From: Fervidicoccaceae archaeon
GTDB taxonomy: Archaea > Thermoproteota > Thermoprotei_A > Sulfolobales > Fervidicoccaceae
Direction of reading: 5' to 3'
Length of the DNA stretch: 64,000 bases
Assembly: GCA_038878695.1 (NCBI GenBank)
Contig: JAVZVD010000001.1
Location: 62,001-126,000 of the forward strand
The stretch's first letter is position 1; each line of letters begins with the position of its first letter. A program made the translations under genes and the position numbers. Shown here piece after piece: positions 34,445 through 41,619 of the stretch. The notes below the pieces were generated by a model. That model searched no databases, was not told the DNA's origin, and was given only the letters and a program-made list of their open reading frames with translations.

Positions 34445-35170
34445 GTGGCGTTCTCGCCGATGGTCATGGGATATGATAGGGCTCTCACCATATTCTCCCC
34501 CGACGGTAAGCTGTACCAGGTCGAGTACGCCTTCCAAGCCGTGAGGCAGGGCTGGAGCACCCTGGGCATTAAGGTGGCCGAGGGAGTGGTGCTGGCTGCC
34601 GAGAAGGCCCTCTTCAAGGAGCTCGTCGAGGTGAGGGAGCTCGAGAAGGTCATGCCGCTCGACTCGCACATAGGCATAACGTTCGCGGGCTTCGGCAGCG
34701 ACGGCCGAGTCCTGATAGATTATGCGAGGGTGCTCGCGGTTAGGCACAGGCTCCTATACGGCGAGCCCATACCCGTCGAGTTTCTCACGAAGAGCATAAG
34801 CGACATTAAGCAGGCCTACACGCAGCACGGCGGCGTCAGGCCCTTCGGGGTCTCGCTCCTGATAGCCGGCGTCGACGCCACGGGCCCCCACCTCTTCAAG
34901 ACCGATCCGGCCGGCCAGTACTTCAGCTACAAGGCCACCGCCATAGGCAGAGGAGAGCAGAAAATAGAGGAGATCATAGAGAAGAAGTATAGAGAGGACC
35001 TGCCTCTCGAGGAAGCGGTCCTCCTCGCCGTGGAGGCCTTGAGGAGCTCCTCCTCGGAGGAGCTGAAGCCTAGGAACATAGATATCGGCGTAGTCCCCTG
35101 TTCGACGAAGCAGTTCAGAAAGCTCGCCGAGAAAGAGATAGAGAATTTGATGGCTAAGCTCAAGAAGTAG
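34445..35170 (+). CDS. psmA: Proteasome subunit alpha
   Basis: About 241 aa. YDRALTIFSPDGKLYQVEYAFQAV at the N-terminus is the alpha-subunit helix H0 region that forms the gate. RPFGVSLLIAGVD and SYKATAIGRG follow. Alpha subunits lack the catalytic Thr, as here. I start at GTG 34445 because the conserved region begins MAFSPMVMGYDR. In the usual superoperon SBDS, Rrp4, Rrp41 and Rrp42 come next; here a convergent dehydrogenase ends the group. Confidence 0.95.
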   Translation: MAFSPMVMGYDRALTIFSPDGKLYQVEYAFQAVRQGWSTLGIKVAEGVVLAAEKALFKELVEVRELEKVMPLDSHIGITFAGFGSDGRVLIDYARVLAVRHRLLYGEPIPVEFLTKSISDIKQAYTQHGGVRPFGVSLLIAGVDATGPHLFKTDPAGQYFSYKATAIGRGEQKIEEIIEKKYREDLPLEEAVLLAVEALRSSSSEELKPRNIDIGVVPCSTKQFRKLAEKEIENLMAKLKK

Positions 35171-36215
35171 AGCCGAAGAGCTCCCCCAATAGCGCGAGAG
35201 AGAGCCTTTTCACCTCCTCGGCCACCTCGCGAGTCGAGGCAGAGCCTCCCAAATCGGGCGTGAGGGGGCCTCCTCTCTCGACGAGACGCCTCATCGCCCT
35301 CTCGAGAGCGGAGGCCGCCCTCCTCAGCTTCTCGTCGCCTCGAGACTCGGCTAAGTGCTCCAGCATGAGGGCTGCCGCCTTGAGCTGGCCGAGCGGGTTG
35401 GCCACGCCTCGCCCAGCTATGTCGGGGGCCGTCCCGTGGACCGGCTCGAAGACGGCGATCCTATCGCCTATCTGAGCCGAGCCGCAGAGGCCCAGGCTGC
35501 CCACGAGCGCTGCGGCCACGTCCGATAGAATGTCTCCGTAGAGATTTGGAGATACTATGACTCCGAAGCGATTGGGGCTCCTGACGAGATTGTAGGCGGC
35601 CGAATCCACGATCATCTCATCTACCTCGAACGCTCCCGCGTAGCTCGAAGCCTCTCGTAGGAAGACCTCTCGGAACAGACCGTCGGTCTCCTTCATTACG
35701 TTGGCCTTGTGGACCACCGTCACTCTCTTGTAGCCCCTCGACGCGGCGTAGCGCAGAGCGAAGCGGGAGACCCTCCTGCTCCCCTCCTCCGTGATGACTT
35801 TGAGGGAGAACGCCGAGCCCCCGTGCCTCCCCTCGATCCCCACGTAAAGGTCCTCCGTGTTCTCTCGAATAATGACGAAGTCGAATCTGCCTATGGACAC
35901 TCCCTCGTAGCTGGCGAAGGGCCTGACGTTGGCGTAGAGATCGAGCTCTCTCCTGATCAACAGATTGACGCTCCTCGGGCTCTCGGGTCCGGGCGGCGTG
36001 TGGAGAGGCCCCTTGAGTATGGCGTCCAGCTCTCGAGCTCTATCGAAGAATCCCTCCTCGAGTAGTCTCCCAGTCCTCTTATAGAGCTCGTAGCCCGCCC
36101 TCAGCTCGACGAGCTCTAGGTCTTCCGCTAACTCGACCAACACGCTCAGCGCCGCGTCGACTATCTCGGGACCCACGCCGTCTCCCCTGATGTAGCCGAC
36201 GCGGTACCTCCTCAA
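35160..36215 (-). CDS. Isopropylmalate/isocitrate dehydrogenase-family enzyme
   Basis: 351 aa NAD(P)-dependent beta-decarboxylating dehydrogenase. YIRGDGVGPEIVDAAL is the start; FVIIRENTEDLYVGIEG the substrate loop; VVHKANVMKETDGLF the catalytic Lys; SPNLYGDILSDVAAAL the Asp metal site; and FEPVHGTAPDIAGRGVANP the nucleotide loop. Archaeal members act on isopropylmalate, isocitrate, homoisocitrate or tartrate. The ENTEDLY pattern is shared by archaeal isocitrate-type and homoisocitrate-type enzymes, so leucine synthesis is not certain. No other leu genes lie here. It overlaps psmA at the 3' end by 11 nt. Confidence 0.85.
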   Translation of the reverse strand: MRRYRVGYIRGDGVGPEIVDAALSVLVELAEDLELVELRAGYELYKRTGRLLEEGFFDRARELDAILKGPLHTPPGPESPRSVNLLIRRELDLYANVRPFASYEGVSIGRFDFVIIRENTEDLYVGIEGRHGGSAFSLKVITEEGSRRVSRFALRYAASRGYKRVTVVHKANVMKETDGLFREVFLREASSYAGAFEVDEMIVDSAAYNLVRSPNRFGVIVSPNLYGDILSDVAAALVGSLGLCGSAQIGDRIAVFEPVHGTAPDIAGRGVANPLGQLKAAALMLEHLAESRGDEKLRRAASALERAMRRLVERGGPLTPDLGGSASTREVAEEVKRLSLALLGELFGSTS

Positions 36216-36261
36216 GGCTTCAGCCCTCTGGCCGCTGTGGCGGAAGAGCTTAATCTACGCG

Positions 36262-36345
36262 CGCCGGGGGCGGGATTCGAACCCGCGCGGGCGGAGACCC
36301 ACCGGCTCTCAAGGCCGGCCCCTTGGTCCGCTCGGGCACCCCGGC
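36262..36345 (-). tRNA. tRNA-Ser (UGA anticodon)
   Basis: Acceptor stem GCCGGGG/CCCCGGC with discriminator G, as expected for archaeal Ser. T arm GCGGG-TTCGAAT-CCCGC. Anticodon stem CCGGC/GCCGG encloses CTTGAGA, anticodon TGA. The long variable arm (TGGGTCTCCGCCC region) marks a class II tRNA. No intron, and no encoded CCA. 84 nt. Confidence 0.96.
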
Positions 36346-36409
36346 GCCCTCGCCGCACTCTGGGGGAACGGCTAATAATATCCCCTTCCTCTCCTCGCGG
36401 GATTCGAGG

Positions 36410-37423
36410 TCAGGTTAGAGTTAGGAGGGCGAGCGCTCCCACGACCGCCTGGAGCGATAAGATGAAGGCAACGACCCCCCTCTCCGTTGCTCTACCCCTC
36501 AATCTCCTCAGGGCGACGAGCGCCGCGTGAGTGAGACTGTAAATTTTGTCATAGGGGGGGTCGAGAGAGCCGTCGGGCCTGGGGATCCCGAAGTTCTCCT
36601 TATAGACTCCGTTGGCCAGCCCGCGGAGGAAGAGAGCGAGCTCAACGAAGTAGAGCGAGAACAGAGCGAGCCCGAACTTCTCGAGGTTCCCCAATATCAC
36701 GAGGCTCGCATAGTAAGCGCCGAAGCCGTAGGTCAAGCTGTTCCCCGGGAAGACTCTAGCCGGGTACCTATTGTAGAGGAGGAAGGCCGCGAGCGACGAT
36801 GCGGCCAGAATCGAGCCGACGAGAGGCAGCTCCAGCCCCTTGACGAGCGAGAAGGCCGCGAGGAAGACGCAGAGCAAGAGCCCCATGCCGGCCTCGAGAC
36901 CGTTGTAGCCGGCTATCATGTTGAAGGCGTTGCTCGCTCCCACGACCCCTAGGGGGACCGCCGCGAGGGGGTAAAGCAGGCCGAGGTCCGTGGGGCCCGC
37001 CAGGGGGAGGTCGATCACCGAGGTCCCCGCTTTTATCACCACGAGGGGGATAGCGAGGGGCGCCGTGAACGCCACTCTCTGCCAAGCTCTCAAACCTCTC
37101 TTCCACCCCAAGATGTCGTCGAGGAAGCCGAGGAAGCCGGCCAACAGGAGGAGGAGGGCCAGCGCCATGTAGCTCTCCGAGTCGCTCGAGCCCTCTAGGT
37201 ATCTCCGCATAGCGATGAGGGTCAGCACCCCGAAGCTGAGGCCGATCGCGACCCATACCCCCCCGGCCTCGGGGACCTCGCGAGGCTCTAGCTTGTTCAT
37301 GTCCCTACCGACGAGTTTGACTCTCCTCGCCGCCTCGACCCACCACCTTAGACAGAGCAAAGTGACGGAGAAAGAGACGCTCGCCGAGGTGACTAGAGAA
37401 GCAGCGCCCGTCAGCGACGCCAA
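36410..37423 (-). CDS. aglH: UDP-GlcNAc:dolichyl-phosphate GlcNAc-1-phosphate transferase-like (MraY/GPT family)
   Basis: 337 aa with about ten hydrophobic helices. Starts lipid-linked glycan assembly by moving a sugar-1-phosphate to a polyprenyl phosphate. Family motifs are KLEPREVPEAGGV in the first loop, GFLDDILGWKRGLRAWQR (the Asp pair that binds metal) and ASNAFNMIAGYNGLEAGMG (the NxFN...DGxxG-type motif, with Asn-Gly here). FPGNSLTYGFGAYYA follows. It probably feeds N-glycosylation of the sequon-rich S-layer proteins encoded further right. The sugar specificity is not determined by sequence. Confidence 0.88.
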   Translation of the reverse strand: MASLTGAASLVTSASVSFSVTLLCLRWWVEAARRVKLVGRDMNKLEPREVPEAGGVWVAIGLSFGVLTLIAMRRYLEGSSDSESYMALALLLLLAGFLGFLDDILGWKRGLRAWQRVAFTAPLAIPLVVIKAGTSVIDLPLAGPTDLGLLYPLAAVPLGVVGASNAFNMIAGYNGLEAGMGLLLCVFLAAFSLVKGLELPLVGSILAASSLAAFLLYNRYPARVFPGNSLTYGFGAYYASLVILGNLEKFGLALFSLYFVELALFLRGLANGVYKENFGIPRPDGSLDPPYDKIYSLTHAALVALRRLRGRATERGVVAFILSLQAVVGALALLTLT

Positions 37424-37442
37424 GTCTGGCCCCTCGAGCCTC

Positions 37443-37883
37443 TCAGGCTTTGTAGATCCCCGTTACGACGGCGGGACACACTCTCTTGACGCCGGGCAGC
37501 TCGGAGATCTTCTTGGTGATCGAAGAGAGCTCCTCGAAGTCCCTCGCCCAAATGATCGCTATTATCGCGTGGTCTCCGCTCGTCATCGCGAGGTACTTGA
37601 CGCAATCTATTGACTTCAGCTCCTCGAGCACTCCTACGAGGCGCTCGGGCTCGACGTCTATGCCCGTTATCGAGACGACCTCGTAGCCTAGCTTCCGCGG
37701 GTCGACTCTGACCGTGTAACCCTCTATGACGCCGAGCCTCTCGAGCTTCCTCACCCTCTTGAGCACGGCCACGTCGCTCAAGCCTAGATCGCGCGCTATT
37801 CTAGAGAAGGGGGTTCTGGAGTCTCTCAAAAGAGTCTCTATTATCTTCGCGTCTATTTCGTCGACCTTAGCTCTCCTGGCCAA
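37443..37883 (-). CDS. Lrp/AsnC-family transcription regulator
   Basis: About 146 aa. N-terminal helix-turn-helix: VDEIDAKIIETLLRDSRTPFSRIARDLGLSD split by the usual loop. The C-terminal half is a ligand-binding RAM domain (VVSITGIDVEPERL onward, ending CPAVVTGIYKA). I prefer the TTG at 37881-37883, which follows GAGGAGGATT at six bases; the GTG at 37916 adds eleven residues. A perfect inverted repeat lies between the likely TATA box and the start of transcription, suggesting that the protein represses its own gene. Confidence 0.88.
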   Translation of the reverse strand: MARRAKVDEIDAKIIETLLRDSRTPFSRIARDLGLSDVAVLKRVRKLERLGVIEGYTVRVDPRKLGYEVVSITGIDVEPERLVGVLEELKSIDCVKYLAMTSGDHAIIAIIWARDFEELSSITKKISELPGVKRVCPAVVTGIYKA

Positions 37884-37940
37884 CGCAATCCTCCTCGAGT
37901 CTCCTCGATGGGACACGCCGAAAGGCGATTAACATGAAAG

Positions 37941-37970
37941 AAGAACAAAAGAGTTCTTTTTTTTTTTTTT
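37941..37970. promoter_or_regulatory. Palindromic operator plus T14/A14 tract ahead of the Lrp-like gene
   Basis: AAGAAC (37941-37946), six bases, then GTTCTT (37953-37958) form a perfect inverted repeat. It runs into a pure T14 run on plus (37957-37970), read on minus as TTAAAAA. On minus the A-run can serve as TATA element with a start near 37939, placing the palindrome between TATA and start. The hairpin followed by T-run also looks like an intrinsic terminator on plus, but no plus gene lies upstream. Confidence 0.5.
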
Positions 37971-37981
37971 AAGTGGAGAGC

Positions 37982-38359
37982 TCAAGCCGTCACTCTCACT
38001 TCTCTGCCGGCCTCCCAGAGCCCGTGCAAGTTGCAGTACTCCACAGCGTAGATCGTGCCACTCCTCGAGAGTTTGAGCGTCATTTTGAGGACGGGCTCGG
38101 CGTAGACCGGGGCCAAGTCGATGCTAGTCACGAGGATCGGATTGAATGGCCTCCCCTCCTCGTAGAAGTAGACCTCGATCCTCCTTATCGAGTGCTGCTC
38201 GGTATTGGGGTGAGGGCCCACCTTAATCTCGACCTCGAACGGCTCGCCCGCTCTCACGGACTCGGGCGCCGTTATCTTGGGCGTGTGGCTCTCGACCTTC
38301 GAGAGAGCCTCGCCCGAGGCCCTCTCGGGAGAGTATATGAGTTCTCCGAAAGCTTTCAT
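37982..38359 (-). CDS. sor: Superoxide reductase (neelaredoxin type)
   Basis: 125 aa, one-iron enzyme that reduces superoxide to peroxide without making oxygen; typical of anaerobes or microaerophiles. Iron ligands visible are the HTPK stretch near residue 26, HPNTEQHSI with two His, and CNLHGLW near the C-terminus (Cys and His). The N-terminal desulforedoxin domain of the long form is absent. ATG start with GGTGA nine bases upstream. It shares a bidirectional TATA with the radical SAM gene. Confidence 0.93.
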   Translation of the reverse strand: MKAFGELIYSPERASGEALSKVESHTPKITAPESVRAGEPFEVEIKVGPHPNTEQHSIRRIEVYFYEEGRPFNPILVTSIDLAPVYAEPVLKMTLKLSRSGTIYAVEYCNLHGLWEAGREVRVTA

Positions 38360-38397
38360 TTATTTTGCTCACCTACGAGTTAGTTTTGCTCTCTGAG

Positions 38398-38408
38398 GAT
38401 ATAATAAG
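38398..38408. promoter_or_regulatory. Bidirectional TATA box (SOR / radical SAM)
   Basis: GATATAATAAG. On minus it predicts a start near 38377, 20 nt before the SOR ATG. On plus it predicts a start near 38428, just before the region where the radical SAM gene should begin. Confidence 0.55.
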
Positions 38409-39355
38409 CTCAGCGACTCGAGAAGCGCGATCGGTGGGGATCCTCGCTCGAGGGCTCTCGGCGGCACGCGAGGGCTCTCAGGCCCTTCGACCCGTGGAGC
38501 TCTCCCCTCTGCACCTGCCCGCCTAAGCTCGTTCTGAATCTCTACACGGGGTGCGGCCACGGTTGCCTCTACTGCTACGCCAGGTTCTACGTCTCGAGAT
38601 TCGACGAGCCCAGGCTCAAGGAGAAGATCGCGCAGATGCTCGCCGAGGACTTGGCCCGGCTGAGGAGCGAGGCTCTAGTCGAGCTAGCCACGAGCACGGA
38701 CCCCTATCAGCCTCTAGAGTTTAGGCTCTCCGCCTCGAGGAGATGCCTCGAACTCTTGAGCTCATCGAGGGCTCGCGTCCTGATAACCACGAAGAGCGAT
38801 CTCGTCCTCAGAGACCTCGACCTGCTCGGGAAGATGAGGGGCAGAGTGGCCGTCGCGATAACCGTGACCACGCTCGACAGACGAGTCGCCTCTATCCTCG
38901 AGCCCGGGGCCCCTCCGCCTGAGAGGAGGATCAGAGCCATCGAGCTCCTCTCTCGAGAAGGGATCCCGTCGGTCGTCAGAATAGACCCGGTGATCCCGGG
39001 CGTGAACGACGACCTCGACGAGATCGAGGCGCTCGTCGACAGAGCGGCTAGAGCCGGAGCTCTCCAGATCACGTCATCTACTCTGAAAGCCAAGAGCTCT
39101 CTGCTCGAGAAGCTCTCGCGCTCGTTCCCCGGGGCTCGAGCCGAGCTCGCCGAGCTCTACGTCGAGAAGGGGGTCAGAGTGAGAGGCTACCTCTACGCGG
39201 ACTCCGGCTGGAGGCTCCGCGTGTTGAGGGAGATCAAGAGCTTATCCGAGGAGAGGGGGCTCGTCTTCAAGGTCTGCAGAGAGGGTCTCCCGGGCCTCGC
39301 GTCGACGGGGTCCACGTGCGACGGCTTCGGCCTGATAGATCTCATTCCCCGATGA
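38408..39355 (+). CDS. Radical SAM protein (COG1533/SplB-like), no standard start in frame
   Basis: The frame is open from 38408. It reads RPFDPWSSPLCTCPPKLVLN, then YTGCGHGCLYCYARFY with the radical SAM Cys set (C-x3-C-x2-C, with an extra CTC upstream). The TIM-barrel part follows, with TSTDPYQPLEFRL and RIDPVIPGVNDD. These match the archaeal COG1533 group related to spore photoproduct lyase; the substrate is unknown. The first ATG (38636) lies behind the Cys motif, and no ATG, GTG or TTG exists in frame before it. A GTG at 38434 in another frame suggests a one-base insertion between about 38440 and 38520, or a sequencing error. Length would be about 307 aa. Confidence 0.7.
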   Translation, partial: AQRLEKRDRWGSSLEGSRRHARALRPFDPWSSPLCTCPPKLVLNLYTGCGHGCLYCYARFYVSRFDEPRLKEKIAQMLAEDLARLRSEALVELATSTDPYQPLEFRLSASRRCLELLSSSRARVLITTKSDLVLRDLDLLGKMRGRVAVAITVTTLDRRVASILEPGAPPPERRIRAIELLSREGIPSVVRIDPVIPGVNDDLDEIEALVDRAARAGALQITSSTLKAKSSLLEKLSRSFPGARAELAELYVEKGVRVRGYLYADSGWRLRVLREIKSLSEERGLVFKVCREGLPGLASTGSTCDGFGLIDLIPR

Positions 39356-39752
39356 CCGTTACGTGAATTCTCCTGGTCCTCGGCCCGTCCAGCTCGATCA
39401 GCAGGAGCTCTTGCCACGTGCCTCTGACGAGTCTTCCGCTCTCTATCGGCAAGATCGCCGAAGAGCCCAGAGTCAAGGAGGCCAAGTGGGCGGAGGCGTT
39501 GTCGTCGACCCTGTTGTGCTCCCATACCCCATCGTCTGGGAAAGCCCGCGATATCCACGCGAGGACGTCCCGCCTCAGTCCCTCCTCGTCCTCGTTGACG
39601 ACGAGGGCTGCCGTGGCGTGGGGGACGTGAACCAGGCAGAGGCCCCTCCGGACCCCGGCCTCTCTCACTATCTCCTCGACGAGCTCCGTGACGTTGATCG
39701 TTTCCCTTCGAGCCCTCGTCGCCACTCTCAGCTCTCTCTGCTCGATCCTCAT
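39342..39752 (-). CDS. YjbQ/UPF0047 family protein
   Basis: About 136 aa. LCLVHVPHATAALVVNEDEE, then HNRVDDNASAHL and RLVRGTWQELLLIELDGPRTRRI contain the conserved His/Glu metal-binding set of the family. Some members have thiamin-phosphate synthase side activity in cell tests; the physiological role is unsettled. Start is ATG 39750-39752; the longer open frame upstream overlaps the Nudix promoter. Convergent overlap of 14 nt with the radical SAM gene. Confidence 0.88.
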   Translation of the reverse strand: MRIEQRELRVATRARRETINVTELVEEIVREAGVRRGLCLVHVPHATAALVVNEDEEGLRRDVLAWISRAFPDDGVWEHNRVDDNASAHLASLTLGSSAILPIESGRLVRGTWQELLLIELDGPRTRRIHVTVIGE

Positions 39753-39841
39753 GAAGGGCTCCCCGGCCCCGAGCGCGGCTGAGGAGAGCCGACTTTTTAG
39801 GCTTGGCGCGCCAGCTGCTCGCCGCGAGAGGGTCCTCTCCA

Positions 39842-40312
39842 TTGAGCTGTCGTCCTCAAGTCGGAGTGGGCGTGCTCGTCTTCGATGAGAGGGGCAGGAT
39901 ACTCTTGGTCAGGAGAGGCCACCCCCCGGGGGCGGGGCTCTGGAGCCTGCCCGGCGGCAGAGTAGAGGAGGGCGAGAGGGTATTCGACGCGGCGAGGAGA
40001 GAGCTCTTGGAGGAGGCCGGGATCGATGGGGAGCCCAGAGCGATCGTGGACGTGAACGAGCTCGTGGTGAGGAGGCCGAGCGGCGAGCTGGCCTACCACT
40101 ACGTGCTGCTGGCGGTCCTCGTCGAGCCGAGGAGCCTCGAGGCCAGGCCGGGCGGAGACGCCGTAGAGCTCGATTTCTTCGAGGTGGAGCGAGCCCTAGC
40201 GCTCCCCGACCTCAGCCCCAGCACGAGGGCTCTCTTGACGAAGATGCTCTCCGGCAGGAGGGCCGAGATCTCGCCCGTCACCGTCCAAATCACCGAGGCT
40301 CCGATATCCTGA
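39842..40312 (+). CDS. Nudix hydrolase
   Basis: About 156 aa. The Nudix box is complete: GGRVEEGERVFDAARRELLE continuing EAG. It is preceded by LVRRGHPPGAGLWSLP, typical of ADP-ribose or oxidised-nucleotide pyrophosphatases. Substrate not predictable. TATA-like CTTTTTAGG at 39791-39799 puts the transcription start near 39817, so the TTG at 39842 is preferred over the TTG at 39803. Convergent overlap of 23 nt with the next minus gene. Confidence 0.88.
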   Translation: MSCRPQVGVGVLVFDERGRILLVRRGHPPGAGLWSLPGGRVEEGERVFDAARRELLEEAGIDGEPRAIVDVNELVVRRPSGELAYHYVLLAVLVEPRSLEARPGGDAVELDFFEVERALALPDLSPSTRALLTKMLSGRRAEISPVTVQITEAPIS

Positions 40313-40814
40313 GCTCGAGCACGTTCGCCCTCGAATGGACCGAGAGCCTCTCGCCGAAGGCCGCTCTCGCGAAGCCCGTCAACATCTCCGCGAGCATCGC
40401 CCCCTCTCGCCCCTCCGGGAGCCCTATCACCACTCTCGTCTCGCCACTCACGCTTAGCATGATCCTCCTCCTGCCAACGAGGAGGCTCGCGAGCTTGACC
40501 AGAACCTGCTTCGGGTCTGGGGATCTCTCCCTCGACGAGGCGATCCTCCACAGCATCTCTCCGAGCGCCGCCGCCTCTCCCCCGTCGAGAGGAGGAGGGC
40601 AGAGCCTGAAGCCCATCGTCGTCAGGTCGCCGATGAGAGCGAGCTCGAGCGCAGCGTCGACCGGGTCGGGGTAGCCTGAGCTCTCGAGACTAAGATAAGC
40701 CTCGATGAGTCTGTTCGTCAAATTGTACAAGCTAACCCCGATCCTCCTCGCCGCTCTCAACAGCTCCGACGCTAGCTCGGCGTCGGCAGCTAAGACCTTC
40801 CTACTGCTCGGCAA
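40290..40814 (-). CDS. Uncharacterised protein, downstream member of a tandem paralogous pair
   Basis: About 174 aa. The start LPSSRKVLAADAELASELLR and the segment RIGVSLYNLTNRLIEAYLSL are similar to the gene just upstream. The middle (about 30 residues either side of LCPPPLDGGEAAALGEML) and the C-terminal strand set VVIGLPEGREGAML follow. No known domain recognised; the N-terminal strand-helix-helix could be a ribbon-helix-helix fold. TTG start 40812-40814 with GGAGGGG upstream; only four bases separate it from the preceding stop, so the pair is one operon. Confidence 0.72.
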   Translation of the reverse strand: MPSSRKVLAADAELASELLRAARRIGVSLYNLTNRLIEAYLSLESSGYPDPVDAALELALIGDLTTMGFRLCPPPLDGGEAAALGEMLWRIASSRERSPDPKQVLVKLASLLVGRRRIMLSVSGETRVVIGLPEGREGAMLAEMLTGFARAAFGERLSVHSRANVLELRISEPR

Positions 40815-40818
40815 GCTC

Positions 40819-41397
40819 TCAGCCCCTCCTCTCGTAAGATAACACGAGGGCTCCCGGGCCCAGCTCCTCCTCCGTCTCAACGTAGCCGAGCTCCGAGAGA
40901 AGCCCCCTGAGGAATCTGGCTCCGAGCTCGAGGCTCTTCTTGGACCTGCCGTGAGCCACCACGACGATCCTCAGCGAGGTGCTCCCGGGCTTCACCGCCG
41001 CCTCGGACGCGTCGGGGAACACCGCTCTCACGATCGCGGCCAGCTCCTTTTCCGAGGGAGCTCCACCGAGCGCGTAGACCGCTCCCACGCTTCTTCCGAG
41101 CCTCTCGGCCTCCTCGAGGGCCTCTTCTCTCTTCCCCTCGAGGAGGGAGTTCAACACACCGAGGGGAACCAGAGCTAGACCGAGCCTCGAGAGGCTCGAT
41201 ACAGCTTTGTAGTCCAGCTCGATCCTCTCCATATCGCCGTGAGCCAAGAGCAGGAGGTTACAGCCGTGCTCGGCGACTCTCCTGAGGACTTCGCGAAAGG
41301 GTATGCCGAGACTCTCGCCGGCTCTCCTCAGCTTATCGACGAGCTCAGCGCTCATCGGTACTAGCACGACCCTCCTCGAGCTCGGCAAGACCGCCAC
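40819..41397 (-). CDS. Uncharacterised protein, upstream member of the tandem paralogous pair
   Basis: About 192 aa. LPSSRRVVLVPMSAELVDKL followed by SLGIPFREVLRRVAEHGC mirrors the start of the next gene. The C-terminal half has RIVVVAHGRSKKSLELGARF. No catalytic motif is evident. A strong TATA (ATATATAAT at 41431-41439 on minus) predicts a start near 41408, so the real start is GTG 41395-41397 or TTG 41386-41388, giving a nearly leaderless transcript. The longer open frame to 41526 lies before the promoter. The shared N-terminal pattern suggests DNA- or RNA-binding, which is inference. Confidence 0.7.
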   Translation of the reverse strand: MAVLPSSRRVVLVPMSAELVDKLRRAGESLGIPFREVLRRVAEHGCNLLLLAHGDMERIELDYKAVSSLSRLGLALVPLGVLNSLLEGKREEALEEAERLGRSVGAVYALGGAPSEKELAAIVRAVFPDASEAAVKPGSTSLRIVVVAHGRSKKSLELGARFLRGLLSELGYVETEEELGPGALVLSYERRG

Positions 41398-41430
41398 CGG
41401 GACGAGGTCTCGGAGTTCTACGAGTCTACA

Positions 41431-41439
41431 ATTATATAT
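41431..41439 (-). promoter_or_regulatory. TATA box for the paralogous pair
   Basis: ATATATAAT on minus, one of the best TATA boxes in the window, ten to twenty bases from the expected transcription start. Confidence 0.65.
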
Positions 41440-41591
41440 GAGATTCGCTCGCGTCCGGCATCTCTCCCGAGCGCTGGGCCGAGGAGCGTTCTCTAAGCGG
41501 GGAGCTCGGGAAGACCTAGGTAACACGATCGAGCTAGGTCCTTTGGAGGCGGAGAAGAGCTCGGGGCGCGCCCCGAGCGCGACTCCGCTGG

Positions 41592-41606
41592 AAATAAAAA
41601 AGCTGG
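41592..41606 (-). terminator. Poly-T terminator after the S-layer stalk gene
   Basis: On minus, GCTTTTTTATTTCC follows the stop at 41620 within 30 nt. Archaeal RNA polymerase terminates on such T-runs without needing a hairpin. Confidence 0.6.
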
Positions 41607-41619
41607 GGGAATTCTTCTC

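Noticed and set aside
37943-37970. Intrinsic terminator (hairpin plus T14) on plus
   Set aside because: No plus-strand gene lies upstream within several kilobases, so an operator/promoter role on minus fits better.
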